A stretch of 64,000 nt of DNA from contig DXBX01000033.1 of the NCBI GenBank assembly GCA_019116285.1, positions 1 through 64,000 of the forward strand, read 5' to 3'. Source of the stretch: Candidatus Bacteroides merdigallinarum. Lineage in GTDB: Bacteria > Bacteroidota > Bacteroidia > Bacteroidales > Bacteroidaceae. Shown here piece by piece: positions 27,411-36,709 of this stretch. Positions within the stretch are counted from its first letter, which is position 1, and each line of letters begins with the position of its first letter. Made by a program: the position numbers and the translations under genes. The notes under the pieces were generated by a model, which was given only the letters and a program-made list of their open reading frames with translations, ran no database searches and was not told the origin of the DNA.

Positions 27411-27541
27411 ATAAAAGAAAGGAGGAAAAGCAAACGAAAGAAACAAACATAGGTATTAATCTTGAAGCAAAAACAGAAAGGAGTATGATGAAACAAATGA
27501 GAAAAGAACAACAATTGTCTAATTATTTAAAACGTAAAGTT

Positions 27542-29050
27542 ATGAACAAAAAGTTTTATTGGTTGGCAGGCTTTGCGGCACTCATGATGACCGCAGCTTG
27601 CAGTGACGACAATGTCACAAACCCGAATCCCGATCCAACTCCGGATCCGGAAACGGAAGAGAATGTAGTTACGCTACAAGTACTGGACGGAGCCTCGCAG
27701 GCAGATCGTATCCAAATGGTTGTACCGACAAAAGCAGTTGGAGGTGTTAAGAAGAACAGGCTCAATTATGTTGCCACGATTAAAAATCCTAAAGCACAAG
27801 CAGCAGATCGTGTCTGGTCTACCACATCCATTTATATTGAGAACGAGGAAAATACTGAACATACAGTATACATCACCTGGCATTCCGACCGACAAGCAAC
27901 CAATCCTGCACAAGTATGGGGCGGACAGCTTGATGTGGTTGGTTTTAACGAAACGGGAGATAATACCTCCACCATTGACATCGAATCTTCAGTACTAGCT
28001 CAAAATGTTATGAAATTCGAGAATGTAATGAAAGTAGACGATGTTACTTTTTATAATCCCAATGGAGAAGTTGTAGCAGGCAATAACTGGGGACTGTTTC
28101 TTTCGGCCACTCATGCCACTAAAGGAGCTGTTGTAGCCCGTATTCCCGGATTCGGCATGTCAAGAGCGGAAATCTTGGGAATGCCGGGAACCTCTGTAAA
28201 TGCTGTAGCAGAATTAGATGGCGAATTAATTGCCGTAACGGGTTATAACGGCACATACGCAACTTTTGATCCCAGTGCAAAATCAGCCTCTTACAGCTAT
28301 GAACATCCGGAAAGAAATACATGGTTAACCCTCGGACAAGAGTTGACAGCGGGCTTTGGAGGAAAATATGTCACTACTTATAATGGAGAAGCCTACATCC
28401 TGCACACGGATGCAGAGAAAGCTCAGATTATCAAAGCAAGCGACAATTCAGTAGTTGTAGACAATATGAAGCCTCTGCTTTCGGATGACAAGTTCAGCGA
28501 ATCGTATGACCCCGTTACAGGAGACTGGTTTGTGAATGAAAATGGTGCTTCAACCCCGACGCAAGGCAAGCATGTCATGGTGATAAAAGATGGCTACGCC
28601 TATGTAGGTGCAGGCTTGAACGGATTGCGTGTCTATAACCTTTCTAACGGTCAAGAAGTAGCTCAAGATGACTTTGAAGACGGTGGCCCTAACACCACTG
28701 GTTTGTGCATAGATGATGACTTGCTTTATGCCGCAACAGGCAGTGGTTTGCGTGTCTACAGCATGCTGGATGGAGGCAAGTTAAGCCTATATGCTTTCGA
28801 AGTTGCAGAATATGATGAAAACGGTTTGCCTAATTCAGACGATGTTCCCACAACCGGAGTTGAGGAAGGAGAACCCATTCTTGATGAAGATGGCAATGTA
28901 CAACAGCCCCGCCACTCGGCCAACTATGTCGCTGTCTTAACTACTACTACAGCTGGCGACAAATACATATTTGTTGCTTATGGTCAAAGCGGCGTTCGCG
29001 TGTACAAACTCATTCCGAATGTGGGTGATAATGTAGGCGGCATAGAATAA
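27542..29050 (+). CDS. Secreted lipoprotein with beta-propeller-like repeats
   Basis: A 502-residue lipoprotein. The start is taken at 27542 because MNKKFYWLAGFAALMMTAAC gives a proper signal with lipobox Cys at residue 20, and because the bases before it (AAAGTTATGAAC) match the start of the lipoprotein at 41609. An upstream ATG pair at 27485 follows an AGGAG site and would add 19 residues. After a Pro/Asp/Thr linker, the C-terminal half has repeated blades ending GLRVYNL, GLRVYSM and GVRVYKL, resembling LVIVD-type propellers. Base composition is more AT-rich than the preceding genes. As last gene of the operon it may bind the polymer at the surface; this is conjecture. Confidence 0.72.
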   Translation: MNKKFYWLAGFAALMMTAACSDDNVTNPNPDPTPDPETEENVVTLQVLDGASQADRIQMVVPTKAVGGVKKNRLNYVATIKNPKAQAADRVWSTTSIYIENEENTEHTVYITWHSDRQATNPAQVWGGQLDVVGFNETGDNTSTIDIESSVLAQNVMKFENVMKVDDVTFYNPNGEVVAGNNWGLFLSATHATKGAVVARIPGFGMSRAEILGMPGTSVNAVAELDGELIAVTGYNGTYATFDPSAKSASYSYEHPERNTWLTLGQELTAGFGGKYVTTYNGEAYILHTDAEKAQIIKASDNSVVVDNMKPLLSDDKFSESYDPVTGDWFVNENGASTPTQGKHVMVIKDGYAYVGAGLNGLRVYNLSNGQEVAQDDFEDGGPNTTGLCIDDDLLYAATGSGLRVYSMLDGGKLSLYAFEVAEYDENGLPNSDDVPTTGVEEGEPILDEDGNVQQPRHSANYVAVLTTTTAGDKYIFVAYGQSGVRVYKLIPNVGDNVGGIE

Positions 29051-29077
29051 GCTGACAATGCTTTAAGATAAAGTTCT

Positions 29078-29114
29078 TCCCGCCGTGAGGCGCGAATTGC
29101 TTGCGGGATTTTTT
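29078..29114 (+). terminator. Probable intrinsic terminator after the lipoprotein gene
   Basis: TCCCGC at 29078-29083 pairs with GCGGGA at 29103-29108 and is followed by six T. It lies 28 bases after the stop at 29050. Confidence 0.55.
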
Positions 29115-29142
29115 CCCACAATTTATTTGTTTGTTTTGTTTG

Positions 29143-29174
29143 TGAGGGCATCCTTCGGGGTGCCCTCATTTTTT
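29143..29174 (+). terminator. Strong intrinsic terminator
   Basis: TGAGGGCA (29143-29150) and TGCCCTCA (29161-29168) form a perfect 8-bp stem with a ten-base loop, followed by six T. With the hairpin just upstream it closes the exopolysaccharide operon. The whole gap 29051-29535 holds these two hairpins, a two-copy 22-bp repeat and the promoter of the TIR gene; no gene is evident. Confidence 0.8.
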
Positions 29175-29310
29175 CCACACTTAGCCACCTGAAAAAATGC
29201 AGTAGTACTGACTTGGGCAAGAAAGTATTATCCATAGACCGGATCAGTATATATTAAACCGCTTATGCTGTATATCTGTCATGCACCGGTTAAATGTGTT
29301 CCCCTCCGCT

Positions 29311-29354
29311 TCAGGTCCGTTACAACTCCGTTTCAGGTCCGTTACAACTCCGTT
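29311..29354 (+). repeat. Two-copy 22-bp direct repeat
   Basis: TCAGGTCCGTTACAACTCCG occurs at 29311-29330 and again at 29333-29352, each followed by TT. The copies are identical and sit about 115 bases before the -33 element of the TIR gene promoter. Confidence 0.8.
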
Positions 29355-29466
29355 TTTAGACTACGCAAAAAAGGGAGGATTAAACATGCCGGGAAAGGAT
29401 GGGAAAAAATCATGAATTTCCTGCATCTGGCATACACTTCACGGCCTCAACAAATTTATGCAAGAA

Positions 29467-29497
29467 TTTGTTATATCATTTTTAATTCATACATTTG
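29467..29497 (+). promoter_or_regulatory. Promoter of the TIR-Sel1 gene
   Basis: TTTG at 29467-29470 and TACATTTG at 29490-29497, 19 bases apart, match the Bacteroidetes -33/-7 consensus and spacing well. The ATG follows 39 bases later. Confidence 0.75.
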
Positions 29498-29535
29498 CGC
29501 GTATGAATCAACAATCCACCTAATTTGGTTACCTC

Positions 29536-31797
29536 ATGGAAAACAAACATGTATTTATCAGCTACTCTTCGGCCAACAAAGCCATTGCGGATGCTACCTG
29601 CCATATACTGGAAGAATACGGCATCCCCTGCTGGATTGCGCCACGCAATATCACCCCCGGCAAAACCTGGGCAGGCAACATCGTGCAGGCCATTCGTGAG
29701 TGCAGCCTCATGGTGCTGATTTATTCGGAAGAATCAAACAAATCTTCGCAGGTGGCCAATGAAGTGGACAAAGCATTCAGCCATGGGAAAATCATCATAC
29801 CTTTCCTGGTGGATGCCACCCCCATGAACGACGACTTTGACTATTACCTCTCGCGTAAGCACTGGCTGGTGGCCTATCCGGATTACAAGGAGATGCTGAT
29901 GCCATTGGTAGAAGCCGTGGCCGCCAATATCGGCATGGATATCAAACAACCGCAACCGGCTACCCGCATCCCGGACAATCCTTCTCCGACAAAAGACAAT
30001 ATGGAGACTCCGGACAATCCGCTTTATGAAGAAGCGGTCAAGTCCGCCAAGAAATCACTGGAGAGTTATGACCTGGATACGGCCTTTGCAGAGCTGATTC
30101 ATCCGGCACTGAACAACCATCAGGAAGCCCGGTTCCTAATCCGCACCATCCTCACCACCTATGCCCGCATGAAGAAGCTGGACGCCTTCCGCTTCAAGTA
30201 TATCAAGGAGCAAGCCGATGCCGGCCACGCCTTCGCCCAATACATGATGTGCCGCTACTATACACACATCGAACGGAATGACGAACAGACCTACCACTAC
30301 GCCCGATTATGCGCCGATCAAGGAGAAAGTTATGGCATCCTGGAACTGGAGCTTTGCTATGAATTCGGATTCCAGGTGGAAAAAGACATCAACCGCACCC
30401 ATGAATTGCTTGACAAAGCCGTCAACATGGGCGACCCATTCGCCATGCTGCGCTTGGCCAAAGATAACCTCTACGGCTGGACCCGGAAACGAAACGCCAA
30501 GATAGCATTCAAGCTGTTAAAACGATGCATGGAAAAACATGTTCCGGAAAGTTTTGCAATCATGGGCGATATGTTTCGCGATGGCAACGGCTTGGAAGCG
30601 GATGAAAAACGAGCTTTAGAGCTCTATCAGCAAGCTTTATCAGAAGGATACCTGGAAGCTTATGAAATCATGGCATGGCTCCATATTATCAATAAGGACT
30701 ATCAGTATAAGGAAGACACTGACATCCAGAAAGGCATCAGCCTGCTACGCAAAGGCACCGAATACGGAGTAGTAGAATGCCTGGCAGCATTGGCCTACTG
30801 CTACAGAGACGGCATTGGCGTACCGCAAAAAGCAGAGCAGGCTTATCGCTGGTACAAAAAAGCGGCTGAAGCCGGCGACAAGTTCTCTTTCTTCATGATG
30901 GGCTTTATGCATTATTACGGAGAAGGATGCGAACAAAACGATGCGGAAGCCTGGAAGTGGCTACGCCAAGGAGCCACTCTTCCCCTAGGTGCATGCTGTT
31001 ACCTGCTGGGGCTTATGTGTCAGGAAGGCCATGGCCAAGAAGGAAAGACAGAAGCAGATTGCGTGGCCTACTATGAAGAAGCCATCTATTTAGGCGGGGG
31101 TTATGCCGCAGATGCCGGCCTGAAGCTTTACCATATCTTCCGCACCCGGTCGCTGGAATCCAACCCGCTGATACGGGACGATGAAGACGCTTACCGTGAA
31201 TACGACTGGGCACCCAAGGACAACAAGCGGGCCTTGCATTACTTGAAACAAGTTGCCCGGACAGGACTCGACGCACTGACACCCTTCAAATACGGAGCCA
31301 TCCTCTGCACGGAAGGACATGATTTCACGGATGAACTAGAGGGGATAAACTACTTGAAACAAGCCGCGGAAAAAGGAGAACCGCGCGCGGCCGTCATGCT
31401 CGCACAGATTTATGAGAAAGGCGAATGGGTGGATGAAGACAAGCAAGAGGCACACCGGTATTACCAGCTGGCGGCGGATCATCATTGCGGAGACGGCTAT
31501 AGCGGCCTGGCCAAAGAATTGTGCGCCCAGCTGGAAGAATCGGATGATAAGAGTGAAGAGGATTCAAAGAAAATCCTCCGGCAAACTTACGAATACGTAT
31601 GCAAAGCGGATGAACTGGGGTGCAAAGCCGGCAATCCGCTCAATGACACCATGATAAACTTTATGCTGGAAGATGACCAGCTCACACCGGAAGAAGGCAA
31701 ACAACTCATAAGCCTGAACGAAAAATATATACGGCAAGGAGATCTGCAAAGTATCGTCGACAGAGGTGTGATGTACCACATGGGGCGACTGATATAA
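29536..31797 (+). CDS. TIR domain protein with Sel1-like repeats (prematurely stopped)
   Basis: A 753-residue reading frame. Residues 1-130 are a TIR domain: HVFISYSSANKAIADATCHI opens it, GIPCWIAPRNITPGKTWAG is the loop, and SSQVANEVDKAF carries the Glu (E76) at the position of the NADase catalytic residue. From ~165 onward come repeated Sel1/TPR-like helical pairs, for example AYCYRDGIGVPQKAEQAYRW and YGEGCEQNDAEAWKWLRQGA. The frame stops at TAA (31795-31797) in the middle of a repeat, and the same frame continues with matching protein to 32739. TIR-repeat proteins of this kind are suspected of NAD-linked immunity or signalling; no partner gene is nearby. TIR and Sel1 calls are secure, function is not. 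Confidence 0.85.
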   Translation: MENKHVFISYSSANKAIADATCHILEEYGIPCWIAPRNITPGKTWAGNIVQAIRECSLMVLIYSEESNKSSQVANEVDKAFSHGKIIIPFLVDATPMNDDFDYYLSRKHWLVAYPDYKEMLMPLVEAVAANIGMDIKQPQPATRIPDNPSPTKDNMETPDNPLYEEAVKSAKKSLESYDLDTAFAELIHPALNNHQEARFLIRTILTTYARMKKLDAFRFKYIKEQADAGHAFAQYMMCRYYTHIERNDEQTYHYARLCADQGESYGILELELCYEFGFQVEKDINRTHELLDKAVNMGDPFAMLRLAKDNLYGWTRKRNAKIAFKLLKRCMEKHVPESFAIMGDMFRDGNGLEADEKRALELYQQALSEGYLEAYEIMAWLHIINKDYQYKEDTDIQKGISLLRKGTEYGVVECLAALAYCYRDGIGVPQKAEQAYRWYKKAAEAGDKFSFFMMGFMHYYGEGCEQNDAEAWKWLRQGATLPLGACCYLLGLMCQEGHGQEGKTEADCVAYYEEAIYLGGGYAADAGLKLYHIFRTRSLESNPLIRDDEDAYREYDWAPKDNKRALHYLKQVARTGLDALTPFKYGAILCTEGHDFTDELEGINYLKQAAEKGEPRAAVMLAQIYEKGEWVDEDKQEAHRYYQLAADHHCGDGYSGLAKELCAQLEESDDKSEEDSKKILRQTYEYVCKADELGCKAGNPLNDTMINFMLEDDQLTPEEGKQLISLNEKYIRQGDLQSIVDRGVMYHMGRLI

Positions 31798-32739
31798 CCG
31801 GACTGGGAAAAAGCCATTAGATACTATCAATGGGCCACACGCCTGGGCAAGGAATACACGGCTAAAAATCTGGGAGACCTGTACAGCGGCAAGGATGACA
31901 CGTCGAACGGATTGCCTCCTCTTAAGCAGGATAAGGCCACAGCTGCTTATTGGTATTCCAAAGGCAAGGAAGAATATATTATAAACTTGTACCTTGAACT
32001 CCGCAAAGAAGTCTATCAGCAGGTGGAAGACTTTGAACGCTCCTCCGCAGAAGTTATCCCGCCGGAATACTTCAAATGGGTATTCCCCTATTTCTGCGAC
32101 CCGGTATTTACCTCCGAAGCGGTCTTGCGCATCTTCGAATGGGATGACTTTACAGAAATGCAGCACGGCGATAGCTACCATTGGCCCAAAGAATTAAAAG
32201 ATTCCTATACGTCTTATATCGAATTTCGTGATTTGCTGATTAATGCTTTCGTATATGATGCGCAATTACCCGAACTGAAGGAAGAGGACTTCTTTCCCTG
32301 CCTTTCCATCCCCCATCTATTGGAATTGTCGCAGGCCGTAGGCAGAGCTTGGAATCACCTCGTAAAACAAGGAGTTCATCCTTCTTTACAACCACATCGG
32401 CAAGCATTGGACAAAATTACCCTGCTTTCATCCGACTGGGAAGGCATGCTCGACCTGGCCGAAACCATCGAAGACACAGACTTCCAACTGCTCCTCATCG
32501 ATATAGCGGAAATAAGCATAGGATTGGACAATCTGGCCAATGTGTACTGGCGACTCATCGCCTTGAACATCCTGGTGGAAGAATCCGATTACCGGTTGCC
32601 GGACAGCTTCGTGAAAGAATTTGCCGACCAATTTTTCGAAGGCACACAAGTTCTTCCGCAGAGCCGTGCCATCGCCCGGCGGCTTTACGAACTGATTCCT
32701 TATACACCGGGCGTGGAGGAGAAGTTGAAGCAATGCTGA
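31798..32739 (+). pseudogene. C-terminal remainder of the TIR-Sel1 gene, same frame
   Basis: Directly after the TAA at 31795 the same frame stays open for 313 codons. It begins PDWEKAIRYYQWATRLGKEY and then AKNLGDLYSG, which completes the Sel1 repeat begun before the stop (GVMYHMGRL). The rest is a helical region without a recognised domain. No good ATG occurs near the break; a TTG at 31912 is the first alternative start, so separate translation is doubtful. A one-base change at the stop (for instance CAA, AAA or GAA to TAA) would explain the break. The intact protein would have about 1,067 residues. Sequencing error cannot be excluded. Confidence 0.75.
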
Positions 32740-32781
32740 ACAAATATCCCTCCCCCGCATACACCTTACGGCAGAAATGTG

Positions 32782-32789
32782 TATTTTTG
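32782..32789 (+). promoter_or_regulatory. menF: Possible promoter -7 element at the menF start
   Basis: TATTTTTG matches TAnnTTTG but lies only four bases before the first candidate ATG (32794). If real, the transcript would be nearly leaderless. Confidence 0.45.
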
Positions 32790-32793
32790 CCGA

Positions 32794-33915
32794 ATGAATA
32801 TGCCGGAAACTCATCTACACAGACAGATAGACGCGCTGACGCAAAGCGCCGTCAGCTTCGCTCTCTACCGCCTCCCGTGGAAAGAACAACCTACCTTGGT
32901 GCTCCAACGTGAAGGCACTCCCGATACGTATGCCCGCCTGCCGGAGTTGAACGGGAAGACGGGATTTGTCCTGGCACCCTTCCACGCGGACAGCCGTCAA
33001 CCCATCGTGCTCATCCGCCCGGACAAGGTGACGCGGGGATGGCCGGAAATCAAGAAAGTCCTGACCGGCCTGCAATGTTTTGCAAAGATAAAGACTCTGC
33101 CAAACCAAGCCTCCGACTCTGCCAAAGATAGCCGACAGGCGTATGCCGAGGCCTTCGGCCGCTTCATCGCCCCCCTGCGCCAAGGCATTTTCCGGAAATT
33201 GGTGCTCTCGCGCAGCGAAGACATCCGTTTGCCGGAAGACTTCTCCCCCCTGGCCACCTTCCTCAACGCCTGTCAACGCTATCCCCGTCTGATGATCTCC
33301 CTGGTGCATACCCCTCTGACCGGCACCTGGATAGGCAGCACGCCGGAGATTATCCTCAGCGAGGAGCAAGGCCGCTGGCATACGGTATCCCTGGCAGGCA
33401 CCCTGCCCGTAGTCAACGGAGGACAAACCGAGGAGTGGGGCACGAAGAACCGCGAGGAGCAGGCCTTGGTCAGCACCTACCTGCGTGACACCCTGCAACG
33501 GATTGGCACCGACCTGCAGGAGGAAGGCCCCTACACCGCCCGTGCGGGTCAGGTAATGCATCTGAAGACTGACTTCTACTTCCACCTGAAGGAAACAGAC
33601 TGCTTGGGCGACATCCTGCACCAGCTCCACCCCACCCCCGCCGTATGCGGCCTGCCCAAAGCGGAAGCCTACGACTTTATCCTACAAAACGAAGGCCACA
33701 ACCGCAGCTACTATGCAGGCATCATCGGCTGGCTGGCGCCCAACGACGGACAAACCGCCCTCTACGTCAACCTGCGCTGCATGCGCCTGACGGACGGCAA
33801 AGCCACGCTCTACGCCGGCGGCGGCATCCTTCCCTCTTCGGTGGAAGCATCGGAGTGGGAGGAAACGCAGCATAAGATGGATACGATGCGAAGAGTGATA
33901 AAGAATGAAAAATGA
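32794..33915 (+). CDS. menF: Isochorismate synthase
   Basis: First enzyme of menaquinone synthesis, converting chorismate to isochorismate. The product has about 373 residues. Chorismate-binding family motifs are GIFRKLVLSRSEDIRL, WIGSTPEIILS, HTVSLAGTLPV, HLKTDFYFHL, and the C-terminal LPKAEAYDFILQNEGHNRSYYAG and LYAGGGILPSS. ATGs occur at 32779, 32794 and 32800; the promoter-like element argues against 32779, and the choice between the other two changes only two residues. It opens the men cluster in the order F, D, B, C, E. Confidence 0.92.
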   Translation: MNMPETHLHRQIDALTQSAVSFALYRLPWKEQPTLVLQREGTPDTYARLPELNGKTGFVLAPFHADSRQPIVLIRPDKVTRGWPEIKKVLTGLQCFAKIKTLPNQASDSAKDSRQAYAEAFGRFIAPLRQGIFRKLVLSRSEDIRLPEDFSPLATFLNACQRYPRLMISLVHTPLTGTWIGSTPEIILSEEQGRWHTVSLAGTLPVVNGGQTEEWGTKNREEQALVSTYLRDTLQRIGTDLQEEGPYTARAGQVMHLKTDFYFHLKETDCLGDILHQLHPTPAVCGLPKAEAYDFILQNEGHNRSYYAGIIGWLAPNDGQTALYVNLRCMRLTDGKATLYAGGGILPSSVEASEWEETQHKMDTMRRVIKNEK

Positions 33916-33999
33916 TAAATGATAAATGAAAAACGCAGGCAGAATGGATAGCTCATCCCCCGTTTTTCATTATTAACTTTTAATTTTACATTAACCCAC

Positions 34000-35634
34000 G
34001 TGTTCACAGACAAGAAAAACGTCCTTCAACTGGCCGCTCTGCTGGCGGCGCACGGCATCCGGAGAATCGTGCTTTGCCCGGGCAGCCGTGATATTCCCTT
34101 GGTGCGCACCTTCTCGGCGATGCAAGACCAATTCACCTGCTATGCCGTGACCGATGAGCGCAGCGCGGGCTTCTTTGCCCTGGGATTGGCCCTGCACGAC
34201 GGCATCCCCGCCGCGGTGTGCTGCACCTCCGGCTCCGCCCTGCTCAATCTGCACCCCGCCGTGGCCGAAGCCTTCTACCGCCAAGTGCCGCTGGTGGTCA
34301 TCTCTGCCGACCGACCCGCCGCGTGGATAGGCCAGATGGACGGACAGACCTTGCCCCAACCCGGCGTGTTCGGCTCTTTGGTGAAGAAATCCGTCAGCCT
34401 GCCCGAGGTGAAAACAGAAGAAGACGAATGGTATTGCAACCGCCACATCAATGAAGCCTTGCTGGAGACGTGTCACCACGGCCGGGGCCCCGTACACATC
34501 AACGTGCCCATCAGCGAGCCGTTCTTCGACTGCCCGGTCGAGGTGTTGCCCCCTGCACGGGTCATTACCCGCAAAGCCAACCATTGCGAGGAACTGGCCG
34601 AACGCCTGAAGCAACTGCCCCGCCGGATGCTGCTCATCGGACAGGGGAATCCCGGCGACCCGTTTCCCGCAAATCTCGGAAATGACTTTGCCTGTTTCGC
34701 CTCCCACCTCGCCAACTACCCCGGCGCGGCCATCCGAAATGCGGAGCCCCTGCTCTCCGCCCTTAGTCCGGAGACGAAAGAGACCCTGCGCCCTGACCTC
34801 GTCATCACCTGCGGCGGCCACGTCCTCTCCAAGCGGCTGAAGCAATACCTGCGGAGCTATCCCCCCAAGGAGCATTGGCACATCGCCCCGTCGGGCGAAG
34901 TGGCCGACCTCTTCGGTTGCCTGAGCCTACTGATAGAAGCAGAGCCTGCCGACTTCTTCCAACAAGCCCTGCCCGCATCGAATGAAGAAGCAGTTGACTA
35001 CGCCCGTCGCTGGACAAGCTTGTCCGATGCCATACCCTCGCCCGCTTTCCCCTATTCGGAAATGGGAGCCATCGGTGAGGTCATCCGTCGCCTGCCCGCG
35101 CCCTGCGCCCTACATTTGGCCAACAGTTCGGTGGTGCGCTACGCCCAACTGTTTCCCCTGCCCGATGGCGTGGAGGTACTCTCCAATCGTGGCACCAACG
35201 GCATCGAAGGCTCCCTGTCCGCCGCCGTGGGTTATGCCGCCGCCTCGGACAAGCTGAACTTCGTCTTCATCGGCGACCTCAGTTTCTTCTACGATATGAA
35301 CGCCCTGTGGAATCCGCACTGCGGCAAGAACCTGCGCATCCTGTTGCTCAACAACGGCGGCGGCGAAATCTTCAACACCCTGCCCGGCCTGCGACTCATG
35401 GACGAAAACCGCCGCTTCGTATTGGGCACCCATCAGACCTCCGCCCAAGGCTGGGCCGTGGACAGCGGCTTCGACTATCTGTCCGCCCACAATGCAGAGG
35501 AACTGGCTGCTCTCCTGCCCCGCTTCACAGACACCGTCCCTGCCGACCGCCCCATGTTGCTGGAGGTTTTCACGGACAAGGACCGGGATGTGCAGTTGCT
35601 AAGGGAATACTATCATGGTATCAGAGGCAGATAA
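34000..35634 (+). CDS. menD: SEPHCHC synthase (2-oxoglutarate-dependent, ThDP)
   Basis: A 544-residue ThDP enzyme that joins isochorismate and 2-oxoglutarate. [14 protein letters not shown] and [14 protein letters not shown] are the N-terminal MenD motifs, [18 protein letters not shown] and VISADRPA follow, and [18 protein letters not shown] plus [16 protein letters not shown] carry the ThDP-Mg site (GDLSF..D..AL). The start codon is GTG at 34000: no ATG precedes it in frame before a stop, and the family normally begins a few residues before the KKN segment. The 84-base gap after menF has no promoter of the usual type, so they are probably co-transcribed. Confidence 0.95.
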   Translation: MFTDKKNVLQLAALLAAHGIRRIVLCPGSRDIPLVRTFSAMQDQFTCYAVTDERSAGFFALGLALHDGIPAAVCCTSGSALLNLHPAVAEAFYRQVPLVVISADRPAAWIGQMDGQTLPQPGVFGSLVKKSVSLPEVKTEEDEWYCNRHINEALLETCHHGRGPVHINVPISEPFFDCPVEVLPPARVITRKANHCEELAERLKQLPRRMLLIGQGNPGDPFPANLGNDFACFASHLANYPGAAIRNAEPLLSALSPETKETLRPDLVITCGGHVLSKRLKQYLRSYPPKEHWHIAPSGEVADLFGCLSLLIEAEPADFFQQALPASNEEAVDYARRWTSLSDAIPSPAFPYSEMGAIGEVIRRLPAPCALHLANSSVVRYAQLFPLPDGVEVLSNRGTNGIEGSLSAAVGYAAASDKLNFVFIGDLSFFYDMNALWNPHCGKNLRILLLNNGGGEIFNTLPGLRLMDENRRFVLGTHQTSAQGWAVDSGFDYLSAHNAEELAALLPRFTDTVPADRPMLLEVFTDKDRDVQLLREYYHGIRGR

Positions 35635-35647
35635 ATAGGAATTTAAC

Positions 35648-35767
35648 TTTTTAGACGCGGATTTTGCGGATTAGGCGGATTTTATTATTCTTTTAAATAC
35701 GGATGGCAAAATAGGGCGAAACCCCATTAAAGAATCCGCAAAATCCGCAAAATCCGCGTCTAAAAAA
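35648..35767. repeat. Palindromic element (acgcggat family), copy 1
   Basis: A left arm starting TTTTTAGACGCGGATTTTGC at 35648 mirrors a right arm ending GCGTCTAAAAAAT at 35767. The arms are about 40 bases, with about 40 bases between them. The element fills most of the menD-menB gap. The TAGACGCGGAT terminus recurs at 47091. Confidence 0.8.
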
Positions 35768-35813
35768 TACTCCGATAAATTTTCATTTAACAACCCCAAA
35801 AACAACAACCCAT

Positions 35814-36629
35814 ATGAGAGAATGGAAAACCATCAAAGAATACGAGGATATTCTTTTTGACTACTACAACGGTATTGCCAAGATCACCATCAACCGCCCG
35901 CGCTACCGCAACGCCTTCACCCCGAAGACCACGGCGGAAATCAGCGACGCCCTCTACTACTGCCGCGAGTGCCAAGACATCAACGTAGTGGCCCTGACCG
36001 GTGCCGGCGACAAGGCCTTCTGCTCCGGCGGCGACATGCACGTCAAGGGTCACGGCGGCTATGTAGGCACGGACGGCGTGCCCCGCCTCAACGTATTGGA
36101 CGTGCAGAAGCAAATCCGCTCCCTGCCCAAGCCCGTCATTGCTATGGTCAACGGCTATGCCATCGGCGGCGGCCACGTCCTGCACGTGGTGTGCGACCTG
36201 ACCATCGCCTCCGAGAATGCCATCTTCGGACAGACAGGCCCCCGCGTGGGCAGCTTCGATGCCGGATTCGGCTCCTCCTACCTCGCCCGCATTGTCGGAC
36301 AGAAGAAGGCGCGCGAGATTTGGTTCCTCTGCCGCCAATACTCCGCCCAGGAAGCTCTGGAGATGGGCCTGGTCAACAAGGTCGTGCCCCTCGACCGCCT
36401 GGAAGACGAAATGGTGGAGTGGGCCGAGACGATGATGCAGCACAGCCCCCTGGCCCTGCGTATGATCAAGGCGGGACTGAACGCCGAACTGGACGGCCAA
36501 GCCGGCATCCAGGAATTGGCCGGCGACGCCACCATGCTCTACTACATGACGGAGGAAGCTCAAGAAGGCGGTCGTGCTTTCCTGGAGAAACGGAAGCCCG
36601 ACTGGAGCAAATACCCCAAGTTCCCCTAA
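35814..36629 (+). CDS. menB: 1,4-dihydroxy-2-naphthoyl-CoA synthase
   Basis: A crotonase-fold enzyme of 271 residues that cyclises o-succinylbenzoyl-CoA. [16 protein letters not shown] is the N-terminal CoA-binding part, [13 protein letters not shown] the first oxyanion motif, [20 protein letters not shown] the second, and [20 protein letters not shown] the MenB-specific loop with the catalytic Asp region. The C-terminus [14 protein letters not shown] is typical of MenB and distinguishes it from other enoyl-CoA hydratases. It follows menD after a palindromic element, which may shape transcript ends. Confidence 0.96.
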   Translation: MREWKTIKEYEDILFDYYNGIAKITINRPRYRNAFTPKTTAEISDALYYCRECQDINVVALTGAGDKAFCSGGDMHVKGHGGYVGTDGVPRLNVLDVQKQIRSLPKPVIAMVNGYAIGGGHVLHVVCDLTIASENAIFGQTGPRVGSFDAGFGSSYLARIVGQKKAREIWFLCRQYSAQEALEMGLVNKVVPLDRLEDEMVEWAETMMQHSPLALRMIKAGLNAELDGQAGIQELAGDATMLYYMTEEAQEGGRAFLEKRKPDWSKYPKFP

Positions 36630-36709
36630 GCCTTTCCAATGCCTTGAGATACCAAAGGTGGCACCTTTTCTCTATCATAGTCTGACAATCACCAAAGATT
36701 TGACCTATT

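Noticed and set aside
27164-27541. 5' extension of the beta-propeller lipoprotein frame
   Set aside because: It overlaps the hybrid kinase in another frame and would bury the lipoprotein signal peptide.
29311-29354. CRISPR-like array
   Set aside because: Only two abutting copies with no spacers and no cas genes.
29265-29699. 144-codon plus-strand frame upstream of the TIR gene
   Set aside because: It runs through the direct repeat, the promoter and the TIR start in another frame; no protein-like content.
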